From Bugulina stolonifera (lineage: Eukaryota; Bryozoa; Gymnolaemata; Cheilostomatida; Bugulidae), in assembly GCA_935421135.1 (NCBI GenBank), contig OW285195.1:6610701-6674700 (forward strand): a stretch of 64,000 nt of DNA. The letters are read 5' to 3'. Positions within the stretch are counted from its first letter, which is position 1; the number at the start of each line of letters is the position of its first letter. A program made the position numbers and the translations under genes. The notes beneath the pieces were generated by a model. The model had not been told where the DNA came from and did no database searches. It saw only the letters and a program-made list of their open reading frames with translations. This document shows positions 54,244 through 64,000 of this stretch, in pieces.

Positions 54244-56310
54244 TCATTGGCATATTACAATGTAAAAGAATTCACATATTGGCTTTCGGTATCTAAGGCA
54301 GAAATTGGCTACCAGTATAAACTCTGCGCCATACAAAGTGTAGATGGATGCTTCTGCCATCACATAAATAACGTATGGGAATGCAACTGCACAGAACCCA
54401 AAGACAGCAAGGCACAGAATTAATGTGAAGATTCCACACAGCATCTTTAAAATCCTAGATAACACATTGCTGCATTTCTCCCTGGTAGAATTATAATGCT
54501 GTTTGTGTGAACTCTTCAATGGAGGAACATCTACCAGATGGTATTCAACTGCTTCACTTTTCTCATTTTTCTTGTGTACCATCTCTACCTCATGTGGTAT
54601 CACTATACTGAAAGGTTTGCTTCCATCAATGTCTACAATAATCAATCAACACATACATGTACATGTACACTATACACTGCAAATCTGCACACTACGTTTA
54701 TTAAGCAATATCATGCATACGACATGACACTAACAAAGTAGTAACATCGTGAGAAAATATACCTAAGATTAACCTTTCATTACTCTGAATTTGACAAGAA
54801 GTAAATGGACCTGGCAGAAGGTGGCGCTCTGCTATATATAATTGCTCCGAAGCACCTGCCAGTACTAACCACAGCATATTATACTACTCTGAGATTGTGA
54901 TATTGAGCTATCCTGGTAGTAAACATGTATGTGGCGCAGTTTCAGTTTCTTCATAGACAACTAGTAACAGATACAACTGAGGTAGTGTAACTCAGTATTC
55001 TGGAAATGAACAACTGCCCAGTTCCCCTAAAGACCCTTAGATTTTATGCTATAAGTGACTTGAAATCTACAGCTGTAAATTTCAAGTCGCGCTTATAGCA
55101 AGAAAGCTAAGGGTTCAACTTAATTCCAAAATTGTGGAGACTAGGCAGTTGGATGTCAAGTCTGCTCTGGCTCAAGTCAACTAAAATTATCAAAATACAC
55201 ACCAAGTGGAAGAAAATCACAAAAAATTTGTCGCGCCAGCAATTAAGTGATGTTAGTGAGAACTCAAGTTTGATTATGACTTGGCAAATCAGGTCAAAGC
55301 TGTGACTTGGTCCCAGCTCTCCTATAAGCATCTCTCCTCCCCCCCCCCTTCCCCCCCCCCCCCCGTCCCTCCCTCAAGAAATGTAGCAATTCCCAGACTA
55401 CTCACTATCCCGGCTAGACAACTTCAAATGGGATCAAACTAATCTAAAAGCACCTGTAACCAAAATACACCCTCGATATTTGTTATGCATGGGTAATTTC
55501 TATTTTACCTGCAAGCTATCGAAATGTTTACATCTTACCAGTGCTTTGTAATGCTGGTGGCTCAAAAGCTTCCTTTAACTTTTCTAGATTTGAGCGACTG
55601 TAATAACGTCTTTGATTGCCTGCAACAAAAGATCATTTTTTTTAAATTCTTCAAAAAATTACATCTACAATTAGTATTATGACACTGTGGCTATGTTTGG
55701 CTGCCATATTTTTCAATTTAGTGGACCACTAGACGTCTGCACGCCTCTAAAATAGGTATAGGTTGACGGAATAAGGCGGTCGATACATAAAGAGTAGCTG
55801 CCAGTTGAAACTCATTTTTGTGCATTCCACTATGACAGACCAATTGTTTGTATAAAAATGAATAGAAAATCAATGTATTAACCTTCATGGCCGGCTCTAA
55901 TGCTTTTACCATGACATACATGTGGATGCATTTCAATTTGAGTCATATTGTAGTTTATATCACTGACCTCTACCCTGTCCATACATATTCTCTCTCTCCA
56001 CCAATTCCTCTCCGCTGACATCCGATAATACTTGAATACCCTGTTGTCTCACACCCCTATTATCATCTGGCTGCTGAGCAGAAACCTCACTTCCTCTAGA
56101 GCTCACTGAACTATGCCAATCATAAGGCATATGTGTAGAGGTCAATGTAGAAGATGTACTTCTGAATGACCGGACACTTCCATCTCCCCCATCATGCGGC
56201 TGTACAGTGTCTAGATAACTTCCTCCACTTGATGATGATCTAATGCTAGCTCTGCCGCCACTAGCCCTGATGACCACAGGCACCTGTAGCATGCTGTCAA
56301 TACATTGCAA
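54244..56310 (-). CDS. Two-pass membrane protein, paralogue B
   Basis: Unrecognised family, duplicate of the gene at 44262-46133. Exons 56310-55968, 55619-55539, 54632-54244; total 813 nt (270 aa), all phase 1 introns as in A. Exon 1 shares PHDGGDGSVRSFRSTSST, MPYDWHSSVSSRGS and SAQQPDDN with A. Exon 2 has SRSNLEKLKEAFEPP, matching SRSNLSELMAAFIPP, but no EEPVTPP repeat. Exon 3 encodes an N-terminal soluble stretch, then helices LCGIFTLILCLAVFGFCAVA and YTLYGAEFILVANF. The Ser/Arg-rich conserved region contains possible RS kinase sites. The ATG at 56310 is the first in frame, but an acceptor-like CATGCTACAG sits just inside it, so the true start may lie in another exon. Confidence 0.75.
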
Positions 56311-57780
56311 TTATAAAATGTCAGAAATATTGTAAGACAATCTACTGTAACACAGCTTTGCAGCTCATGCCTCCTCTGCTAGTTTATAGAGAGTAAAGCA
56401 CCATGTACATGTGCATACATTGTATACCATGTGTATTGGAAATCCAATAATATTGATTGTTGCATTGATCCATTTAATCATTGCTCTGTTTATTCACTTC
56501 GTAATAAAACAAAGTTCTGAAAGGATAATAATGTAATTTCTCAATAAACATATTGAATAAATACAATCCTGTACATGTACGTTGTATGTGAGAGAATTTT
56601 CCGCAAACTTGAACAAATTGAACGTTGATTAAAAACGGGAAATCCCAGCCTTTCCAATAACGCTGCACATACATGTACAATACTGCAGCCGCTAAGAACC
56701 AATTCTACACACGCTACATTCATGTACAATATACATGTATGTTTCATATGATGCCTGCAAAAAACAACATAGCCTCAACTCCATGGTAACTGTCTGTCCA
56801 TAGTTTGGCTGGTTGCAAAGCCATCCCATCGGAAAAACCTGTCACTGCTGTATGATGCATAGTATAAACTCTACTCTAGACCAACCTACTTCTCTGGAAC
56901 ACAGCGGTTGTTGGACTATCACTGTATATCACAAGAGGTTATGACAATAGTTATCATTGAGAGCAAAAATGTACCGGTTAACAACTGGTTATGTATAACA
57001 TAAAAATGTCCTTTTTAGAAAATTTGCTGATTAGAATGAGGAGTTGTCTCCCCGACAGCTACAAAACAAAGCACCGTCTTTTTGCAAACTTTTATGCTCT
57101 AGAGCTTAGCCTATCTTTCAACTGGTTTGCAGTGCAATATAATAAACCCTGTACCAGCAAAACTTGGAGTTAGGAGCAGAAGTGGAGAAATTTGAGATAG
57201 CCTTTGTTCTTCACCAAAAATGAAGCAGGAGAAGTTGTCTTCTCTATATTTTGCCAGTTGACTGCCCTTACCCCAAACCCCAACCACAAGCTAGAAATTA
57301 AGGCTATCCAAATTTTTCCACTACTGCACCTAACAGATAACTTGAGAATACAGATACATTACTTATTTATTTGATAATTTCAGGTAACTCCTCGAGAATG
57401 CAAATGTATCTATCTCACAACTTATTCACGTAACTATGAAAAATTGACTCTAGCTACATGTACAAATGTCTGTGTATTTTTACAGCTACATTTTTATTAT
57501 TGTATTGGCCAGCGTCACATTATAGACATACATAATATTGTAGCTACTCGTACTGCATTGTGTTATCGTGAACAACTCGCGTATTTATTATGTATGTTGA
57601 CTAGCCTATGCAGAAAGATATCTAACGCTTCTCTGTTATAATTACTAAGTGTAGATACTCTTTTTATACCTATATTGTATGTGTATGTAACTGGGAACGA
57701 CGTCTCAAAAATTGCTGTAATTAATTTTGCACATGTTTTGCATGTTATTAAGCATATTTCGTTACGGCCGACCTATATAC
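56311..57780. other. Intergenic region, no gene seen
   Basis: AT-rich DNA with ACATGTAC words and two AGTTGTCT-type motifs (57042 and 57233). Short open frames here lack splice or motif support. Confidence 0.5.
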
Positions 57781-57990
57781 AGTAAGGTCGGGCTTTGGGC
57801 TTTCAGCCTCTATTTTGTTGTGCAATTTCCGGACGACGCCACGTCAGCATTTTACTGGAATTTTTTTCCGGAAGTTAAAAACTATATAAAGTGAATGTTT
57901 TATACTATCATTGTCTCAGTTGATGCTTGGATCCCACTAAAGCCACATCTAAACTACTTATACAGAGTCTTCTCTCATAGCTAAGGTGAG
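57781..57990 (+). promoter_or_regulatory. Probable promoter and noncoding leader exon of nucleoplasmin-family gene
   Basis: A TATATAAA box lies at about 57890. Upstream are two TTTCCGG (ETS-like) words and GCCACGTCAG (CRE/bZIP-like) within 60 bp. A leader of about 60 bases downstream ends at CTAAG|GTGAG (about 57985), a good donor. The next plausible acceptor is at 58939, two bases before the ATG of the nucleoplasmin frame. The link between leader and gene is inferred from order and strand. Confidence 0.6.
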
Positions 57991-58941
57991 ATCTAGATAA
58001 TTAACGTCTTCGACTTTGATGCTCGAAGAACCTACTAGAACTGAATATACTTTTTCTCAAGTGTAGCAATAAGCGATGGCTCAGAACCACATGGGTCGTC
58101 TTGGATATCATTGCAAATACAATAATAGTACCTGTCGATCTCTCATCTAATGCAGAAGGCCTAGCACCACTCATAGGCTCTTCACTTGTGCAAGTAAGCC
58201 GCCCCTCGACCATACGAACACCCACAAAAACATTAGGCCTACAATATTTTATCTTGATGTTAGTATACACTGTGCAACAGTAATAATGGTAGACATTGTA
58301 GGTGAGTAAAAATCTGTGTGATATTTTTTCTATAATTTGAATAATACTACTGCAGCCAGACACCAACGATAGTAAAGCTGTCAAAGAGGAAAAATAAACT
58401 GTATCTAAACTCTGCTTAATAAAGCTATAGAAGCTATTTTCTTACACATATAGCTTTTATTCTTCAAGGTTGGGGAAGCTACAATGTACTTACATGTCCT
58501 TCTATGATAGGAGAAGGTTTGGGGCATTCATAGGAAAGGACTCAGATCTTGGGTAAGATTTGTTTACTTGTTGGTTTAGAAACCCAATACTCAGGAAGGT
58601 AGTCTGCACTGGTACATCTATTAACTATTGTATGTATATTAAAATGCTAGAAAAATATGTTTGAATATACAATGTAATGTCATTTACTTTTACAGCCTGG
58701 AGATATTTTTCTTTAGAAAAAGTATACATGTACTAGATGGGTGAGGAATTAATACTGCCATTGTCTAATACAGTCATGTGACTGGTATTAGTTTTTTTAA
58801 TAGAATGATACAACACACTGTTATATTCTATATGCATGCAAAATTAAATTGTACTTTCTACATACATGTATATTCTATTTTACCATACTATTATTACTGC
58901 ATTGTATTACAGTGTGTTACCAGTGATGTATATATGCAGGT

Positions 58942-59900
58942 ATGGATGGTATATTGAGAACTTCGGCTTTAACCAGAGAGCCAAAGGAAGTGGATACCTC
59001 AGATTTTAGTGATTCCACTTCTAGCAGTGAATATTCTACATCAGTAGAAAGCTGCATTGAAGTTCTGCCTAAGAAGACATTAACTGAATACTTTGGTGAG
59101 TTGACAAGCATTAGCAAGTTGTAGGTGCGGATTCCCTTGTAAATAGGACACATGACAGCAGGTGCTTGGGATATTCTATGAGACATTCAATCAGAAATAT
59201 AAACTAGGTTGTGTACTTTTGAGCTGTTTATTGTCGAAGCAAAACCTTTCTCTTGCTACATTTTCTTGTTTCCAGGCGTACAGCTACACAGTGATAGACG
59301 CACATACAAATGGGTCCCAAGACATTACAGATATTATGAGCCTGGAGAGAAGGTCCTGCAACTGAGACACGTACGTCTAGCTTGTAACAATCAGCTAAAA
59401 GTGTCCCTGAACATATTACAGTAGGGCCCTGTGTGCCTACCAGTAAAATAATGTGTAGTAAGACAGCGTATAGTGCCGTGTAGCAGACAGCTAGCTATGA
59501 CCGTTTTCCGTCACGATGTATGCATTTGTAGGTGCACAGTGCATTCCATATTGTGATATGCCCTACTTGTACGGCATTTACATGTAGTTTGTTCATACTC
59601 TACCTAATGATACAGGATCGCTTACAGTTTCAAGGGCAAAAAAATCACAATATATTTAAGTAGCTTACAGTACATTTACATGTGCATGTATTTACACAGT
59701 ATCCTTTATAAGAATCATATTTAGGTAATTCTTTTCCAATCTGAGAATTCGGGTTCTCTGCACATACATCTCTTTAGGTGACATTAGGATATAATCCTCA
59801 ACCAAATGACTTCAATGTGGTAGAGTTTAGAGCACATACAACTGAAGGAAATGTATTGAGATTCAACTTGGCTTGCCTAGTGTATGGTGTCCAGCATTCA
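58942..59900 (+). CDS. Nucleoplasmin-family histone chaperone, N-terminal core exons (partial)
   Basis: Nucleoplasmins are pentameric nuclear histone chaperones. Coding exons: from the ATG at 58942 (exon from 58940) to 59095, 59276-59370, 59778-59900, phases consistent. A Ser/Asp-rich leader of about 45 residues precedes the core. The core shows the family pattern: YFGVQLHSDRRTYKW, then EKVLQLRHVTLGYNPQPNDF, then NVVEFRAHTTEG and LRFNLACLVYGVQHS. These match the FGCEL...LRTVSLG...EFHVVEAEA...VTLATLKMSVQ order of known nucleoplasmins. The last core strands and the acidic tail are not in 59901-60640. The BEL element begins there, so the gene probably continues beyond it outside the window. Confidence 0.82.
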
Positions 59901-60299
59901 GTGAGTATTATACTGTTATACTGTACATATCATATATTCTAGGCTGTAACTTCTCCCCCAGTGAATTAGTGAAAGGTTGCACTGATGTGGTTTTGTGCAA
60001 TTTTATTTTAGCATTCTACCACCAACGTGAAACTACAATTTTGTATAAAATGATTAGAGTATTGGAATAACACACGATTTTGTAAATAGTTTGCATAAAA
60101 TTCGATAATAATACATGACAATGTTGCTGGTAATACATAATAAAAGAATATTCAAGCAAGTAAGCATAATCAAATATGAATGTAGCCATTATTAGCAAGC
60201 ACGAATGAATAATAAGCATAAAAATATGAAAGATTAACATACCTCTATCACCTTTCCAGGAGAGAGTTAAAGATAGATGTTGTAAAGATAGATCTTGTT

Positions 60300-60647
60300 T
60301 GTAATAATACAAATTGATATAAAAATGATACAATTTATGTACTGTAGTGTATAAATGTGCAATGTTCTCCAGCGGAGACTAGGATAAGAATGAAAGTTGT
60401 GTAAATATTGTAATTAAAAGAATCATCCAGTATTTGCAATAGGGAGCACAAAGGCAGTGGTGATATCATATGTTCCGTTTCTGGGCTGACATGGTGTGTA
60501 ACTGGCATATTAGATTGTGATTAATGAAGATGAAATGTCCTGTGGTCACTGTGCAATGCCTTGAATAGACTGACAGCAAGGTGTAAACAAACAAATTAAC
60601 GGAACTAAACTGTTTTTTGATGATTGATGATTAACAAGAATGTTACA
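60300..60647 (-). repeat. Probable 3' LTR of the BEL/Pao element (far end unresolved)
   Basis: Read on the minus strand, a purine-rich TAGGTGGGAG (60657-60648) is followed by TGTAACATTC at 60647. This is the expected order of polypurine tract and LTR start, 46 bp after the polyprotein stop. I cannot fix the LTR end without the other LTR; 60300 is nominal. Confidence 0.5.
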
Positions 60648-60692
60648 CTCCCACCTAAAATTTTAGGATGAAATTTTACTACTAATTTAAAT

Positions 60693-63600
60693 TTACTTGG
60701 ATGATTTTACTATAACTACAATTTTGCTCAATGGTCGAACAAGCTGGCGCGCCTTAACCTTGGGGTAGTCGCGCGCTCCTACTAACAGTGTTGCAGATCG
60801 TACTATACTATCATGTGATCTATGAATATCTATAACGCGCGCCATTGACCAGTCATTACGGAAAGTGGCTTCTCCCATAACATGGACAATGTCGCCTACA
60901 GCTACCTCAGGGGTCTTGTTTGTCCACTTTTGTCGCACCTGAAGCGTTTGCAGATACTCGCTGCGCCATTTGCGCCAGAATTGATTGGATAACTCCTGGA
61001 TAACTCGCCAGCGCTTGCGTGAGTAGAGGTCTGAGTCGGAGAATTCAGCAGGAGGAGGCAGGGTGAGCTTAGATTTCATGGTGAGAAGCATATTCGGGGT
61101 GAGTGGAAGATTGTCCTCAGAAACACTTCCCAGAGGTCTGCTGTTGATGACAGCCATGACTTCATAGAAAAGTGTTCTCAGTTGGGAGGTGCTTAGCCTT
61201 CCACCATGCTTCTGGCCAATTCCTCTGAGAATTGTTCTGGCAGATCGAATGAGACGTTCCCACACACCACCCATATGACTAGAGTGTGGTGGGTTGAAGG
61301 TGAACTTGATGTATGGATGTGAAGATTTCATCGGACCTTCCAAGTTCTTGGCAAGGTCATTGAATGCTCCGATGAAGTTAGTGCCTTGGTCACAGCGTAT
61401 GGTGGATACTGCACCACGAATGGATATGAGGTTACGAAGAGCATTGATGAAAGAATCAGAAGACATGTCTTCCAGAAGTTCAATGTGGACAGCTCGGGAA
61501 GCAAGACAGGTGATCATGAGTCCATAAGCTTTTCTTTCTTTACGACCATCTTTGACTATGAATGGACCGAAACAGTCGATCCCACAGTGAGTGAATGGGG
61601 CAGCTTCTTCAAGCCTTTCTGGAGGTAGAGTTGCCATTTGAGGAATTGTCGGTGTACCTCGGATTTTCTTGCATTCAACACAGTTCTGGATGACTTTGAA
61701 GACCTCAGATTTAGCATTGACAATCCAGAGACCATGAGATCTGATGTGAGCTAGAGTAGATTCTCGACCTTGGTGAGCAGAAAGTGAGTGGTGATGACTT
61801 ATGAGTAACGTGGTTACATGTGCGGATTTGGGTAAGATGATAGGATGTTTTTCATCGTATGCAAGCATGGTACATTCCTGAAGTCTCCCACCAATACGGA
61901 GTAGGCCTTCTGGGTCTAGGAATGGAACCAGCTTTGTGAGACTACTGGATGTCTTCAGGGGCTTAGATGACTTGAGCATGCCAATCTCTTCTGAGAAGTA
62001 CTCAGCTTGGATGGACTTAAGAATGAATCGTTCGATGTCCTGTAAGTTGTGCGTGAGATGTTTGTTTAGATGCTTATGAATGGTGGTGATTGCTCTGACA
62101 GCTCTGTTCCAATTTGAAAACCTTTTCAGGCGTCGATCAAGAGAGAACTGAAGGGTCCGTGAAGTGAGTGATGTCGATGAGTGCTTTACTTCCACATCAT
62201 CAGGACTGAGATACAACTGAGGCTGTGGAGGTAGTATCATGGGTTCAGTCCAGAGGAATTGAGGGCCGGTGAACCAGGGAGATGTGATGAGTTCCTTGAT
62301 GTTGGCACCCCTGGAGCTGAGGTCAGCTGGATTAACTGAGGTGGGGACGTGTTTCCAGCTATCAGGGTCTGAGAGATGACGGATTGTTTCCACTCTGTTA
62401 GCAACGTAAGTGTGGAAACGTTCGTTAGTGTTACTGATGTAGCCAAGGACGACAGTGGAGTCTGAATAGAAGTGAGTTGTCAAGTTTGGGATGTCAAGTT
62501 CTGTGACACATTTGTCTACGGCTCTAACGGCACTTGCTGCTGCTTGAAGCTCAAGTCGCGGAACAGTGACTTGTTTGATTGGAGCTACCTTGGCTTTACT
62601 TGAGAGGAGTGCCACATGTACTCTTCTGATGGAACTGACTAGGCGAAGGTAGGTGCAGTGGCCATAACCAGCGGTGCTTGCATCAGCGAAGGTGTGTAAC
62701 TGGGCAGATTGTATTGAGTCAAAGCCTTGAGGGGTGAGGCAGCGAGGTATGGCGATTTGACTGACTGATGCCAAGTCTGATTTCCACGCAGACCAATTGG
62801 TCAGTATTGAATTTGTGAGTGGTGTGTCCCAATCAGAATTATCCCGACAAGTTTCTTGCAGGATAATCCTTCCTTTTAGGACAAACGGAGCTATAAGACC
62901 GAGGGGATCGAACACCGAAGCGACTGTAGATAGGACTCCTCGTCTAGTGTCAGGTTTGACGTCAGAATGATAGTGGAAGGTGAATTGGTCCTGTTCTGTG
63001 TCCCAGAGAACACCAAGGGACCGTTCATGCGGTAGTGGATCAGTGGTGAGATCTAGGGTCGCAAGTGTGCTGGCGCATTCACTCCTTGGTAATGCTGACA
63101 TGACAGCTCTACTATTTGAGGCTACTTTGTGAAGCCTTAAATTTCCAGTTTTGCAGAGCGACTGAGTTTGTTTGATGAGGGTGATAGCTTCTGCTTCACT
63201 GGGCACACTCGTGAGCCCATCATCAACATAGAAGTTGCGATGAATGAAGTGATGTGAAAGTGAATGAGTGAGTGATAATGACTTGTACTGATCAGCTAGG
63301 AGTCTTAAGCCATAGGTGGCACATGCAGGGGAAGACCGTGCCCCAAACAGATGAACAGTCATCTTGTAAGTTGCCGGTCTCCCACCCTCATCATACCATA
63401 TGAACTTGAGGTAGTCTTGATGCTCTGGTAACACTTTGAACTGATGAAACATCCGCTCAATGTCGCCCATAAAGGCTATGTGGTGCTTACGGAACCGCAG
63501 TAGGATGCCCTGGAGATCATTCATGTGATCAGGGCCTTGGAGTAGGAAATCATTCAGACTAACTCCTCCCACCTTGGCGGCACAGTCAAAGACAACACGG

Positions 63601-64000
63601 ATGCGATCTGGTTTGCGAGGATGGAAGACACCGAAATGAGGAATATACCAAGAGTCAGTTGAGTCATGAGGTGCAAAAACAGCTTCACCTTTTGAGATGA
63701 TGTCGGACATGAATTGATGATATTGGAGTTTGTAAGCAGCATCATTTTTGAATTTTTTCTCAAGAAGGCTGAACCGATGAAGTGCAGCGGACCTTGTGTT
63801 CATGCATGGAGGTTTGGTTTTGAATGGCAGAGGCATGATAACCCGATTGTGTCTTATAGTAGTTTTGCTTTTCATTGTTGCTAGAAATTGTTTGTCTTCA
63901 ACAGAGAGACTTGGTGTTTCATCATGCGTGTCTGAATATTCAGCATTAAATATGTCAATCAGTTTTGTAAGCTCTTTGTTTGGATTAGCAAAACACTTGA
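60693..64000 (-). CDS. pol: BEL/Pao retrotransposon polyprotein, C-terminal part (runs off window)
   Basis: The frame is open from the window edge (64000), so the internal ATG at 63875 is not the real start; gag and the aspartic protease should lie beyond the edge. Order: Pao-type reverse transcriptase (RVVFDCAAK, with catalytic YVDD encoded at about 63220-63231), RNase H (LHTFADAS, PRLELQAA, YSDSTVV), zinc-binding integrase module (HHHSLSAHQG, NCVECKK), then the integrase core with Asp (CGIDCFGPF), Asp (RCDQGTNF) and Glu (GVWERLIRS). More than 1,100 codons have no stop, so the copy is probably young. It is antisense to the nucleoplasmin gene. Confidence 0.93.
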   Translation of the reverse strand, partial: KCFANPNKELTKLIDIFNAEYSDTHDETPSLSVEDKQFLATMKSKTTIRHNRVIMPLPFKTKPPCMNTRSAALHRFSLLEKKFKNDAAYKLQYHQFMSDIISKGEAVFAPHDSTDSWYIPHFGVFHPRKPDRIRVVFDCAAKVGGVSLNDFLLQGPDHMNDLQGILLRFRKHHIAFMGDIERMFHQFKVLPEHQDYLKFIWYDEGGRPATYKMTVHLFGARSSPACATYGLRLLADQYKSLSLTHSLSHHFIHRNFYVDDGLTSVPSEAEAITLIKQTQSLCKTGNLRLHKVASNSRAVMSALPRSECASTLATLDLTTDPLPHERSLGVLWDTEQDQFTFHYHSDVKPDTRRGVLSTVASVFDPLGLIAPFVLKGRIILQETCRDNSDWDTPLTNSILTNWSAWKSDLASVSQIAIPRCLTPQGFDSIQSAQLHTFADASTAGYGHCTYLRLVSSIRRVHVALLSSKAKVAPIKQVTVPRLELQAAASAVRAVDKCVTELDIPNLTTHFYSDSTVVLGYISNTNERFHTYVANRVETIRHLSDPDSWKHVPTSVNPADLSSRGANIKELITSPWFTGPQFLWTEPMILPPQPQLYLSPDDVEVKHSSTSLTSRTLQFSLDRRLKRFSNWNRAVRAITTIHKHLNKHLTHNLQDIERFILKSIQAEYFSEEIGMLKSSKPLKTSSSLTKLVPFLDPEGLLRIGGRLQECTMLAYDEKHPIILPKSAHVTTLLISHHHSLSAHQGRESTLAHIRSHGLWIVNAKSEVFKVIQNCVECKKIRGTPTIPQMATLPPERLEEAAPFTHCGIDCFGPFIVKDGRKERKAYGLMITCLASRAVHIELLEDMSSDSFINALRNLISIRGAVSTIRCDQGTNFIGAFNDLAKNLEGPMKSSHPYIKFTFNPPHSSHMGGVWERLIRSARTILRGIGQKHGGRLSTSQLRTLFYEVMAVINSRPLGSVSEDNLPLTPNMLLTMKSKLTLPPPAEFSDSDLYSRKRWRVIQELSNQFWRKWRSEYLQTLQVRQKWTNKTPEVAVGDIVHVMGEATFRNDWSMARVIDIHRSHDSIVRSATLLVGARDYPKVKARQLVRPLSKIVVIVKSSK
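60693..64000 (-). mobile_element. BEL/Pao LTR retrotransposon (partial)
   Basis: Defined by the polyprotein and by the probable polypurine tract and LTR start at 60657-60641; the 5' part is outside the window. It appears to sit in an intron of the nucleoplasmin-family gene, in opposite orientation. Confidence 0.88.

Noticed and set aside
58001..58384. 127-residue minus-strand frame
   Set aside because: It is antisense to the leader intron of the nucleoplasmin-family gene, with no motif or splice support.

Overview
The window is animal DNA. It has AT-rich host sequence, many small exons with GT-AG introns, abundant ACATGT-type palindromic simple repeats and several kinds of transposable element. 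The gene set (voltage-gated proton channel, SUEL-lectin/CUB receptor, ankyrin-SOCS protein, nucleoplasmin, BEL/Pao retrotransposon, Polintons) points to a marine invertebrate. A sponge is my best guess, but that is inference and not proved by the sequence.

Layout. 1-8168: right part of a Polinton/Maverick (element 1), whose left part lies outside the window. It carries a spliced minus-strand gene, a palindromic 31-bp satellite, a spliced protein-primed DNA polymerase B gene and a GC-rich right end. 8169-9751: host spacer with ACTGACT-type repeats. 9752-16072 (+): Hv1 proton channel gene, first exon not found. 17036-17566: MITE with TA duplication. 17770-26291 (-): ten-exon receptor gene with signal peptide, SUEL lectin, CUB-like domain, transmembrane helix and tyrosine-rich tail. 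28981-52802 (+): thirteen-exon ankyrin-repeat/SOCS-box gene. One of its introns holds a complete second Polinton (element 2, 32157-43040) and another holds a minus-strand membrane-protein gene (44262-46133). A paralogue of that membrane gene lies just downstream (54244-56310, -). 57880-59900 (+): promoter, leader exon and first coding exons of a nucleoplasmin-family gene. 60640-64000 (-): 3' end of a BEL/Pao retrotransposon with an intact open frame running off the window.

Element 2 is the most interesting object. It has 723-bp terminal inverted repeats with apparently one difference and a clean 6-bp target duplication (AGTTGC). It has intact genes for capsid proteins, packaging ATPase, maturation protease and integrase, but no DNA polymerase. 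Where the polymerase should be it keeps only relics: a truncated piece of the minus-strand gene, the palindromic satellite and the polymerase leader exon. All of these are collinear with element 1, which does carry the polymerase. It therefore looks like a capsid-encoding, polymerase-deleted Polinton that moved recently and would have needed replication functions in trans. In both elements the satellite sits just upstream of the polymerase leader, and its asymmetric centre is inverted between the two copies.

The host gene models were built by hand from splice sites and reading phase. For the receptor, the ankyrin-SOCS gene and both membrane paralogues, the summed exon lengths are exact multiples of three, which supports the models.
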